Positions 1 to 5,952 of a stretch of DNA of 8,531 nucleotides are shown piece by piece. The notes beneath the pieces are model-generated. The model did not search any database. It was given only the letters and a program-made list of their open reading frames with translations, and was not told where the DNA came from. Within the stretch, counting starts at the first letter, position 1. Every line of letters starts with the position of its first letter. A program made the position numbers and the translations under genes. The stretch comes from Prevotella sp. (GTDB lineage: Bacteria; Bacteroidota; Bacteroidia; Bacteroidales; Bacteroidaceae), in assembly GCA_017623335.1 (NCBI GenBank), contig JAGAPI010000269.1, positions 1-8,531 of the forward strand, in the 5' to 3' direction.

Positions 1-21
1 TATTGGAAAAATCTTTTTCAT
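1..21 (-). CDS. Possible first codons of a leftward gene, cut by the window edge
   Basis: On the minus strand an ATG at 21-19 opens a frame reading MKKIFPI to the window edge. The bases just before it read TTTAAGG, and the preceding 90 bases are AT-rich. The start (Met-Lys-Lys, then hydrophobic residues) resembles the beginning of a signal peptide, common in this phylum. Seven codons identify nothing. No clear TAnnTTTG box lies just upstream, so if real it may depend on the promoter at 365-395. Confidence 0.25.
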
Positions 22-109
22 CCTTAAATCTTTATTTTCATATTACAGTTTTACTTTTCACAAAAAAATAAGTATCCGATTATTGTCTGTGATGTTCCCT
101 CCTGCAAAC

Positions 110-301
110 TCATGCCGCAAAAGGGAACTTTGTAAGCGCCTTGTCATCTGCCGCAAAGGCATCGTGCAGGGCGGTGACGAGACTGGCAGCCTTGACTTTT
201 ACTGCGGTGTCAGCTTCGGCATACGCAAGGATGTTGCTTACGAAAGTGAAGTGTGCGCCGTTGTTCATGCGCGGAAGACTGATTTCTTCGATTTGCTTCA
301 T
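110..301 (-). pseudogene. N-terminal remnant of a DUF6261-like protein (63 residues)
   Basis: The frame begins MKQIEEISLPRMNNGAHF and continues with an Ala/Lys/Asp-rich helical stretch. From memory this matches the N-terminus of DUF6261-type proteins, a Bacteroidales family of unknown function whose members are roughly 200 residues or more. Here the family-like sequence stops after about residue 57 (ALTKF), and a TGA follows five residues later. I translated the other two minus-strand frames beyond the stop. Neither resumes family-like sequence and both close before position 50, so this looks like a truncation or rearrangement and not a simple frameshift. The intact promoter at 365-395 means the fragment may still be transcribed. 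A genuine small protein is the alternative. The family assignment is recall, not a search. Confidence 0.55.
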
Positions 302-364
302 AATTTTCTGTTTTTAGAAGTTAATAAAATTTACTGTGCAGAATGTTTTACCAGTCCGCGACAG

Positions 365-395
365 CAAATATAACAATATTTCTCAGAAATCCAAA
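365..395 (-). promoter_or_regulatory. Bacteroidetes sigma-type promoter for the 63-residue fragment
   Basis: Read leftward, TTTG (395-392) is followed by exactly 19 bases and TATATTTG (372-365). This fits the published Bacteroidetes consensus TTTG-N19-TAnnTTTG perfectly. Transcription would begin near 358, leaving a leader of roughly 55 bases before the ATG at 301. It is the best promoter match in the window. Confidence 0.75.
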
Positions 396-695
396 TGAAA
401 ACGGTTAATTTTATCAGTTTACCTGTGTTTTTTCTTTCCTTTTGTCATTTTTGATGCCTCTGACACACGCTCCCTGTTAATTTAAGCTTCTGATGATGCC
501 GGAAACGACGTTTTCGGGGCAATGAAAGTTTTTGACACAAAAACACGCGTTTTTAGCTTGTCCCAGCATTAACAGAAAAAATAATCCCGCGTTTCCGGCA
601 ACATCTGCATATCGGACAAGGTTTTGTTTTGCATCGCCCCGCCATTTTGTTTGAAATCGCATCAGAAAATTCAAAATTTCTGCAAAATCGCTCAT
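396..695. other. Gene-free spacer between the leftward fragment and the receptor gene
   Basis: No convincing gene is visible. A long minus-strand open frame crosses this area and runs deep into the receptor gene, but it is antisense to that gene and its protein looks like no family. The stretch does hold the inverted repeat described at 492-605. There is a second, crossing pair: CGGGGCAATG at 515-524 matches the reverse complement of 632-641 in 9 of 10 bases. A 7-bp pair CTTGTCC/GGACAAG lies at 557-563 and 614-620. Confidence 0.6.
492..605. repeat. Inverted repeat, 16-bp arms with one mismatch
   Basis: GATGATGCCGGAAACG (492-507) pairs with the reverse complement of 590-605, GATGTTGCCGGAAACG. 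Fifteen of 16 positions match, including 11 consecutive bases, and 82 bases separate the arms. It lies 90-200 bases upstream of the receptor gene's -7 box. It could be a remnant of a mobile element end, paired operator sites or a structured RNA. Nothing here decides between these. Confidence 0.5.
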
Positions 696-703
696 TACCT
701 TTG
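696..703 (+). promoter_or_regulatory. -7 box of the receptor/PAP2 unit
   Basis: TACCTTTG fits the Bacteroidetes -7 box TAnnTTTG. No good TTTG -33 element sits 19-21 bases upstream, where the bases are A-rich. Transcription would start near 710, about 14 bases before the first ATG at 724. Such a short leader supports that start. Confidence 0.55.
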
Positions 704-723
704 CACCCGTAAAACAACAAAAA

Positions 724-2874
724 ATGACAGAAATGACAATGAAAAGACTTATTTTCTGCATGGCGGCAGCGCTGTTGACGGCGGTGTCTGTGCAGACGGC
801 GGCGCAGACAGACAGCGTGGCAGACGGCAGGCAGCTTGCCGGAGTGGTGGTGAAGGGCAGAAAGCCTGCATTCGTGGCAAGGCTCGACCGTAAGGTGTTC
901 AACGTGGGGCAGGACCTTATGAGCTCAGCGGGTTCTGCCGCCGACCTGCTGCAGAACATTCCCTCGGTGGACGTGGATATGGACGGCGGCGTGAGCCTGC
1001 GCGGCAACGGCAACGTGACCATTCTGATAAACGGCAAACCGTCGGCAATGATGGGGGCAAAGACACGGGGCGACGCGCTCAACCTGCTGTCGGCAAGCAG
1101 CATAGAGCGCATAGAGATAATCACCAACCCCTCGGCAGAATACAAGCCCGATGGGGTGAGCGGCATCATCAACATTGTGCTCAGGAAAACCGCGGGGCAG
1201 GGACTAAATGGAACGCTCAGCGCCAACGCGGGAAGCTACGGGCGGCAGAATGCGGGCGTGAACATGAACTACGGTTGGGACAGGCTCAACATCTTCGGAG
1301 GATACACTTTCCGCCGCGACCGATACGACCGAAGCATCACAGACCGCCGCACGTCGCCGGCGGACATTATCAACCAGACCACCTACGGACTGGGGCGACC
1401 CGTGTCGCACACCATTCGTCTTGGCATGAACGCAGCGCTCACCGATAAGGACAGGCTGGAAGCGGTAGGAAGCTATAACCGCCGCCGTTTCCGGCGCAAC
1501 GAGCGGGTGGAGTCGGTAACGGAAAGCACCGGCGGAAAGCTCTCAGAGTTTTATCTACGCGACCGCGATGCACTGGCTAAGGAAAACATGTGGGAAGCAA
1601 CCCTTAAATACTCCCACCGCTATGGCAAGGACTGCGAGTGGGGAGCCGACTACGCCTATTCATCGGAGTCGGAAGACGAGATAAACCACTACTCCACACA
1701 GAGGATGAAAGGAAATGAAAGGAACAATGAGGCGGTGTGGGACGCCAACTATATGCATATGGCGAGGATTTACTGGCAGCACCGTTTCAACGGCTGGATG
1801 AAGCTCATGTCGGGATATGAGCTGGAGCATCTCAAGGCAGAACAAAACTACCATGTGGCTGACTGGGACGGCAGCGGCTTCATACCCAACACCGTGCGCA
1901 GCAGCGACTTCACCCACCTCATGACCCTCCATTCGCTCTATGCCACACTGGACATGGCGGCTGGACAATGGACCGTGACGGCAGGACTGCGCGGCGAATA
2001 TGCCGACATCTGCAACAGGCTGGCCTCACAGCATCGGAACCTTTCACAGAGTTACCTCAACCTATACCCCACTCTGCATCTGTCGAGGGCAACGGGCAGT
2101 GACGGCAAACTGACGGTGAGCTACAGCCTGCGCGTAAACCGTCCCGAAGGCAGCGACATGAATCCCTTTGCCGAGCAGATAAACCCTCTCAGCCTTGAGG
2201 CGGGCAACCCCGACCTGAAACCCGAAAAGATACATTCGCTTGAGGCGGGGTGGCTGTGGCATCCCGCAATCGGCGGCTCTCTGATGAGCACTCTGTATTA
2301 CCGCTACATCGCAAATCAGATAACAACCGTGTCGCGATATATTGAATCCGGGGTGCTGCTCACCACGAAAGAGAACCTGCAGTCGGCACAAAACGCCGGA
2401 ATAGAACTGATATGGAGCCTGCCCGCGGCGCGATGGCTGGATTTCAACCTGAACGCAAACGGTTACTACAGTCAGATTGACGCCTCCAGACTGGGATTCG
2501 GCAAGAACAAGGACACTTTCTCATGGAGCGCATTGCTCAACGCCAATTTCCGACCGCTGAGCCACTACATGATTCAGCTCAATGCCCGCTACCGCTCGGC
2601 TACCCTCGTTCCGCAAGGCAGGCGCGACGCCGACCTGCGCATCAATCTCGGGATGAAATACGACATACCGGCGATAAATCTCTCACTAATCGCTTCGGTG
2701 ACAGACTTGTTCGACACCTACCGCAAGTCATACACGCTCGACACTCCGGAACTGAAGCAGAAAGTGGAAAAGCGGCGCAACCCGCGCATCTTCTACATCG
2801 GCGCTGCATGGCAGTTTGGCGGAAGCAAGGGGAAAAGACATAATGCAAATGTGGAATATGATGAAGGACTATAG
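724..2874 (+). CDS. TonB-dependent receptor, outer-membrane beta-barrel family
   Basis: A 716-residue outer-membrane receptor expected to import a ligand with TonB-ExbBD energy. Residues 1-27 form a signal peptide ending TAA before Gln28. LAGVVVKG at 38-45 resembles a TonB box. The plug domain follows (about 46-155), with LLQNIPSVDV, LRGNGNVTILINGKP and SIERIEIITNPSAEYKPDG, ending in SGIINIVLRK. From about 160 to the C-terminus it alternates short amphipathic strands rich in Tyr, Arg and Asn, as in the OMP_b-brl_3 type of barrel. The last likely strand is IFYIGAAWQFGG, followed by a charged tail. Many relatives carry an N-terminal carboxypeptidase-regulatory-like domain; none fits between the signal peptide and the plug here. 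Three in-frame ATGs (724, 733, 739) are possible starts; 724 was chosen. The 3' end overlaps the PAP2 gene. The substrate cannot be read from sequence. Confidence 0.93.
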   Translation: MTEMTMKRLIFCMAAALLTAVSVQTAAQTDSVADGRQLAGVVVKGRKPAFVARLDRKVFNVGQDLMSSAGSAADLLQNIPSVDVDMDGGVSLRGNGNVTILINGKPSAMMGAKTRGDALNLLSASSIERIEIITNPSAEYKPDGVSGIINIVLRKTAGQGLNGTLSANAGSYGRQNAGVNMNYGWDRLNIFGGYTFRRDRYDRSITDRRTSPADIINQTTYGLGRPVSHTIRLGMNAALTDKDRLEAVGSYNRRRFRRNERVESVTESTGGKLSEFYLRDRDALAKENMWEATLKYSHRYGKDCEWGADYAYSSESEDEINHYSTQRMKGNERNNEAVWDANYMHMARIYWQHRFNGWMKLMSGYELEHLKAEQNYHVADWDGSGFIPNTVRSSDFTHLMTLHSLYATLDMAAGQWTVTAGLRGEYADICNRLASQHRNLSQSYLNLYPTLHLSRATGSDGKLTVSYSLRVNRPEGSDMNPFAEQINPLSLEAGNPDLKPEKIHSLEAGWLWHPAIGGSLMSTLYYRYIANQITTVSRYIESGVLLTTKENLQSAQNAGIELIWSLPAARWLDFNLNANGYYSQIDASRLGFGKNKDTFSWSALLNANFRPLSHYMIQLNARYRSATLVPQGRRDADLRINLGMKYDIPAINLSLIASVTDLFDTYRKSYTLDTPELKQKVEKRRNPRIFYIGAAWQFGGSKGKRHNANVEYDEGL

Positions 2875-3652
2875 AAAACACCCCGAAAATATTATAAGAT
2901 TACTGGCTGTATGTGCCATAATCTTGAGGTCTGTTGCCGTCATGGCGCAGACGGATTCTGTTTGTCGCGGCAACACCATTTGCACGGATTCTGTCTCTTA
3001 TAGGTTCGAGCCTCTCCAGCTTATTGTTCCCGGTACGCTTATCGGTGTAGGTGTGATAGGATTGGAAAGTGATTGGCTCAAATTTCAGAACAAGGAAATA
3101 CGGGATGAGCTGCAGGAGAATATCGACCATAAACTCACAGTTGATGACTTCACGCAATACGCCCCGATGGCGGCAGCCTACGGTCTTAGCCTGTGCGGCG
3201 TAAAGGGAAGGCACGGCTACTGCGACCTGACGATTATTCTTGGAACTGCCTATGCGCTTATGGGCTCCACCGTATATGCGATGAAGAACATCACCCGCGT
3301 GGAGCGCCCCGACGGAAGCGCCCGCAACTCGTTTCCCTCAGGACATACCGCCACGGCGTTTATGGGTGCCGAGTTACTGCGCAGGGAGTACTGGGATGTA
3401 TCTCCGTGGATTGGCGTGGCTGGATATGCTGTGGCAGCAGGAACGGGTTTCTTCCGAATGTACAACAACCGCCACTGGCTCACCGATGTCCTCGCCGGTG
3501 CAGGCATAGGAATACTCAGCGTGCAGGCTGCCTACTGGATCTATCCTACAGTACAAAAGGCGCTGTTTCGTAAGCGGCACCTCAAAAACACGTACATCGC
3601 GCCATATCTGTCAGACACAGGCAAGGGATTGAGCTGCACCGTGACGTTCTAA
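2843..3652 (+). CDS. PAP2-family membrane phosphatase
   Basis: A 269-residue PAP2 (type 2 phosphatidic acid phosphatase/haloperoxidase fold) protein. All three signature blocks are present: K148-X6-R155-P156, PSGH at 165-168, and R205-X5-H211-X3-D215. His168 and His211 are the expected phosphoryl-accepting and proton-relay residues. Arg205 is preceded by Phe where many members have Ser. A hydrophobic stretch near residues 20-35, ending VMAQ, looks like a signal peptide, and at least three further hydrophobic segments (about 60-74, 126-147 and 215-233) suggest a membrane protein acting on the periplasmic side. Family members dephosphorylate lipids such as lipid A, phosphatidylglycerol phosphate or undecaprenyl pyrophosphate; which applies here is unknown. 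Start: AAGGGG lies about 10 bases before the ATG at 2843, giving a 32-base overlap with the receptor gene. ATG 2861, with a 14-base overlap, is equally credible. Translational coupling is likely. Confidence 0.9.
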   Translation: MQMWNMMKDYRKHPENIIRLLAVCAIILRSVAVMAQTDSVCRGNTICTDSVSYRFEPLQLIVPGTLIGVGVIGLESDWLKFQNKEIRDELQENIDHKLTVDDFTQYAPMAAAYGLSLCGVKGRHGYCDLTIILGTAYALMGSTVYAMKNITRVERPDGSARNSFPSGHTATAFMGAELLRREYWDVSPWIGVAGYAVAAGTGFFRMYNNRHWLTDVLAGAGIGILSVQAAYWIYPTVQKALFRKRHLKNTYIAPYLSDTGKGLSCTVTF

Positions 3653-3663
3653 AGTCACGGTGC
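3636..3663 (+). terminator. Perfect 10-bp hairpin spanning the PAP2 stop codon
   Basis: GCACCGTGAC (3636-3645) and GTCACGGTGC (3654-3663) are perfect inverted repeats around an 8-base loop that contains the TAA stop (3650-3652). No clear T-run follows on either strand, so it may act only weakly as an intrinsic terminator or may protect the message end. It sits where two convergent transcripts meet. Confidence 0.45.
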
Positions 3664-3666
3664 TAT

Positions 3667-3690
3667 ATTAGATAGAGATTAGTATCTAAT
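3667..3690. terminator. Second inverted repeat between convergent genes
   Basis: ATTAGATA (3667-3674) and TATCTAAT (3683-3690) are perfect 8-bp arms around an 8-base loop. They start three bases after the preceding hairpin and end just before the hydrolase stop codon. The rightward strand continues TGTTATTTC. The stem is AT-rich and weak, so a terminator role is only tentative. Confidence 0.3.
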
Positions 3691-3692
3691 TG

Positions 3693-4763
3693 TTATTTCA
3701 GATATTCGTTGAAGAATCCCTCTATCTTGTCAAACGGGATGACGGCTAAATTGTCGTAAAGGTCCGTGTGGTTTGCGCCGGGGATAATCATCAGCTCCTT
3801 GTTGTCACCTTTCAGTTTTTTGTACGCGTCCTCGCCGAAATAACGGGAATGGGCTTTCTCGCCATGAATGATGAGCACGGCGTTCTCTATCTCACCGGCA
3901 CGGCTCATAAGCGGAAAGTTGATGAACGGAATGGCTTCTGTGGCATTGCGTCCCTGATTGGAGTTGAGCGAGCGCTTGTGATAGCCGCGCGGAGTCTTGT
4001 AATAAGCGTGGTAGTCCTTGAAGAACTGCGGGGCATCGGCAGGCAGTTCATCGGGCACACCGCCGCCCGGCTTCGGGAAACCGTTGCGGAAATCCTCAGT
4101 GCGCTGTGCCGCCAATGTCTTGCGGAGCGCATTGCGAGCCTCTGCATTGTCGGCGGCATCGAAATATCCGTTGGCACTCACGCGGCTCATATCGTACATC
4201 GTGGAGGCAACGGTAGCCTTGATGCGCGGGTCGGCGGCAGCGGCATTGATGGCAAGTCCGCCCCAGCCGCAGATACCTATTATGCCAATCTTCTCCGAAT
4301 CAACCTTGTCGCTGGTGGCAAGGAAATCCACGGCAGCCGAAAAGTCCTCGGTATTGATGTCGGGCGACACCACATAGCGGGGAGTGCCGCCGCTCTCTCC
4401 AGTGTATGACGGATCGAAGGCGATGGTGAGGAAGCCCCGCTCCGCCATTGTCTGGGCATAAAGTCCTGCAGCCTGTTCCTTCACGGCTCCGAACGGTCCG
4501 CATACGGCGATGGCAGGCAGTTTGCCCGCGGCATTCTTCGGCACATACATGTCGGCGGCAAGCGTAATGCCGTAACGGTTACAAAACGTCACTTTGCTGT
4601 GGTTCACTTTGTCACTCTGCGGGAATGTCTTGTCCCACTCCTTTGTAAGGTTCAATGTCTCCATATTAATGTTGTTTATTTGATTGTTCTGTGCAACGGC
4701 AGATGCCGCGACGGGCAGCAGCATGGTTGCGATAATTGTAAATTTTACTGTCGCTGTTCTCAT
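3693..4763 (-). CDS. Secreted alpha/beta hydrolase (dienelactone-hydrolase-like)
   Basis: A 356-residue alpha/beta hydrolase. Residues 1-24 form a signal peptide (Lys7, hydrophobic 8-23, AVA before Gln25), so the mature enzyme should be periplasmic or lipid-facing. Fold landmarks: LPAIAVCGPFG (82-92), a strand and oxyanion region; FLTIAFDPSYTGESGG (111-126); the nucleophile elbow IGIIGICGWGGLA (159-171); HGEKAHSRYF (300-309) at the usual acid region; and GANHTDLYD (329-337) carrying the likely catalytic His332. The elbow has no serine: the CGxGG form that usually holds Ser reads CGWGG, leaving Cys165 as the only obvious nucleophile, as in dienelactone hydrolases. The acid residue is also unclear (Glu302 is nearest). 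Substrate unknown. Met34 could start a cytoplasmic form, but the promoter at 4793-4800 favours the longer one. Convergent with PAP2 and directly downstream of the AraC gene. Confidence 0.88.
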   Translation of the reverse strand: MRTATVKFTIIATMLLPVAASAVAQNNQINNINMETLNLTKEWDKTFPQSDKVNHSKVTFCNRYGITLAADMYVPKNAAGKLPAIAVCGPFGAVKEQAAGLYAQTMAERGFLTIAFDPSYTGESGGTPRYVVSPDINTEDFSAAVDFLATSDKVDSEKIGIIGICGWGGLAINAAAADPRIKATVASTMYDMSRVSANGYFDAADNAEARNALRKTLAAQRTEDFRNGFPKPGGGVPDELPADAPQFFKDYHAYYKTPRGYHKRSLNSNQGRNATEAIPFINFPLMSRAGEIENAVLIIHGEKAHSRYFGEDAYKKLKGDNKELMIIPGANHTDLYDNLAVIPFDKIEGFFNEYLK

Positions 4764-4792
4764 TGTTGTCTCTATGTTTATGATTCCGGCTG

Positions 4793-4800
4793 CAAAATTA
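4793..4800 (-). promoter_or_regulatory. -7 box of the hydrolase gene
   Basis: Read leftward, TAATTTTG (4800-4793) matches TAnnTTTG and lies 29 bases before the ATG at 4763, giving a leader of about 20 bases. No TTTG sits at the expected -33 distance. That position falls inside the stem of the upstream terminator (4810-4833), so activation by a regulator such as the adjacent AraC protein is plausible. Confidence 0.5.
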
Positions 4801-4809
4801 CAACAAAAA

Positions 4810-4833
4810 CCTCACAGCGGCATTACTGTGAGG
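4810..4833 (-). terminator. Intrinsic terminator of the AraC-family gene
   Basis: Read leftward, CCTCACAG and CTGTGAGG form a perfect 8-bp stem around an 8-base loop, followed at once by TTTTTGTTG. A G-T and an A-T pair can extend the stem by two. It lies 47 bases beyond the regulator's stop codon. This GC-rich stem plus T-run is the clearest intrinsic terminator in the window. It separates the regulator transcript from the hydrolase promoter, whose -7 box begins 9 bases later. Confidence 0.7.
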
Positions 4834-4880
4834 CTCAAACATCATTATCTAAAAGCTCAATATGGGAAAAAGGCTGATTT

Positions 4881-5717
4881 TTATGCCAATACGGCAGTGG
4901 GCGACACGCCATACTGGCGCTTGAAGGCAGTGGAGAAATGCGACACATTCTTGAAACCCACCTCGGCATAGACATCCATCACCTTTTTCCCGCCTTTCAT
5001 CATTTTGCCATAGGCCACCTCAAGCCGTTTCCTTATAAGCCATTTCTCTGGTGTAAGCTCGCTTATCTTCTTGAAGTCCCGCTTAAACGTGGCAAGGCTG
5101 CGCCCCGTGTAGTGAGCCAGTTCCTCCATCGTAAACTCATACATGTAGTTCTCGTTCATAAAGTCAAGGATATCTATTTTCCACGGCTCGTTGAAGTCAA
5201 ACAGCATGGTGGCAAACCGCCTGTCGATGTGCAGCAGGGCAAGCAGTCCCTCCTGCAGTTTCAGCTGCATCAGGTCGTCGGCAGGCTTCACCTCTGGGTT
5301 AAAGTATGGAGTCATTGAGGCAAACAGGCTCTCTATCTCCGCCGTCTTCGGCAGTTTCATCACCCCGGCATCCATCTTCGGAGTCTTGCCGGGCGCCTTC
5401 CACTGCTCCAGCCGCCCGTACATATCCCTCAGAAAATGGCGTGTGAACATCAGGAAGATGCCGCAATAACGCTCTCCGCCGCACGTTCTTTTATACATTG
5501 TTATATGGTGGTCGCGCGGTATGAACACACACTCTCTCTTGCCCACGTGTATCTGCTCCTTCCCATTGTCGAGAATCATCTCGCCCGAATACACATAGTT
5601 CATGGCATATTCGCGCGAGCGGTGTATGCAACCGCTGGTGTCATCATAGAAAAAGCTGAAAAACACATCTTTATAATTAAAGATAAGTTTCATAGGTCCT
5701 AACTGTTCGTCTGTCAT
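4881..5717 (-). CDS. AraC-family transcriptional regulator
   Basis: A 278-residue regulator with an N-terminal cupin-like sensor domain and a C-terminal double helix-turn-helix DNA-binding domain. The sensor half (about 10-110) is beta-rich, with His32 in a CIHRS context, GEMILDNG and FIPRDHHITMYKR, typical of ligand-sensing AraC arms. The first helix-turn-helix is near 197-217 (MEELAHYTGRSLATFKRDF). The second is near 245-273 (VYAEVGFKNVSHFSTAFKR followed by QYGVSP), the best-conserved AraC signature. Start: the frame stays open back to an ATG at 5765, but that would place the -7 box at 5743-5750 inside the gene. The ATG at 5717, just after that box, is preferred; Met at 5693 is a further option. 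It probably controls the hydrolase gene downstream. The inducer is unknown. Confidence 0.9.
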   Translation of the reverse strand: MTDEQLGPMKLIFNYKDVFFSFFYDDTSGCIHRSREYAMNYVYSGEMILDNGKEQIHVGKRECVFIPRDHHITMYKRTCGGERYCGIFLMFTRHFLRDMYGRLEQWKAPGKTPKMDAGVMKLPKTAEIESLFASMTPYFNPEVKPADDLMQLKLQEGLLALLHIDRRFATMLFDFNEPWKIDILDFMNENYMYEFTMEELAHYTGRSLATFKRDFKKISELTPEKWLIRKRLEVAYGKMMKGGKKVMDVYAEVGFKNVSHFSTAFKRQYGVSPTAVLA

Positions 5718-5742
5718 AACATATATATTTGTTTGGTTGCTG

Positions 5743-5750
5743 CAAAAGTA
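5743..5750 (-). promoter_or_regulatory. -7 box of the AraC-family gene
   Basis: Read leftward, TACTTTTG (5750-5743) matches TAnnTTTG. Transcription would start near 5736, about 20 bases before the ATG at 5717. A -33 TTTG at the right spacing is not evident; a TTTG 12 bases upstream is too close. The box decides the start codon of the regulator. Confidence 0.55.
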
Positions 5751-5813
5751 CAAAACTTTTCTCAAAAGCTCATAAACGGGTTATGACTTTTAAAGTAATT
5801 TAAGGGGAATAAT

Positions 5814-5845
5814 CTTACCCTCGTAGTCATGGTGGGACAGGCACA
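5814..5845 (+). repeat. Decayed echo of the signal-peptide segment of the 8088 gene
   Basis: Aligned without gaps, 5814-5845 matches 8118-8149 at 27 of 32 positions. The five differences (t/c, a/g, g/a, t/c, t/c) are all transitions. In the 8088 gene this segment encodes the end of its signal peptide (LALIAMAGQA); here the same frame reads LTLVVMVGQAHTF and then a stop. No start codon or continuing homology was seen on either side. It may be the remains of a related secreted-protein gene. Chance similarity between signal peptides is the alternative. Confidence 0.4.
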
Positions 5846-5894
5846 TACGTTTTAACAATATTATACATACTGCAAAAAATACAGACAGCGCTTT

Positions 5895-5952
5895 TTGAGT
5901 TTCCACCATTTCCACCATTTCCGCAAGGGGGTTGGTGGTGGTGGAAACTCAA
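5895..5952 (+). repeat. Long hairpin with GCAA loop (left copy)
   Basis: The arms 5895-5908 and 5939-5952 are a perfect 14-bp inverted repeat. Inside them 5912-5916 pairs with 5934-5938 and A5917 with T5932. TTTCC (5918-5922) then meets GGGGG (5927-5931) through three T-G wobbles and two C-G pairs, closing on a GCAA tetraloop at 5923-5926. This makes about 25 pairs with a 3-base and a 1-base bulge. The wobbles pair only in plus-strand RNA. No T-run follows on either strand, so it is not an obvious terminator. Confidence 0.6.

Noticed and set aside
83..373. Plus-strand frame of 96 codons at the left end
   Set aside because: It is antisense to the DUF6261-like fragment and its promoter, and its protein is cysteine-rich with no family pattern.
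477..1226. Minus-strand open frame of 249 codons upstream of and antisense to the receptor gene
   Set aside because: It overlaps the well-supported receptor gene for 500 bases, its protein resembles no family, and its composition is that of an antisense shadow in GC-rich coding DNA.
2816..2842. TTG start extending the PAP2 gene by nine residues
   Set aside because: It would lengthen an already long segment before the signal-like hydrophobic stretch and deepen the overlap with the receptor gene. ATGs at 2843 and 2861 are better.
3768..4409. Plus-strand frame of 213 codons within the hydrolase region
   Set aside because: It is entirely antisense to the hydrolase, which has clear fold motifs and a signal peptide.
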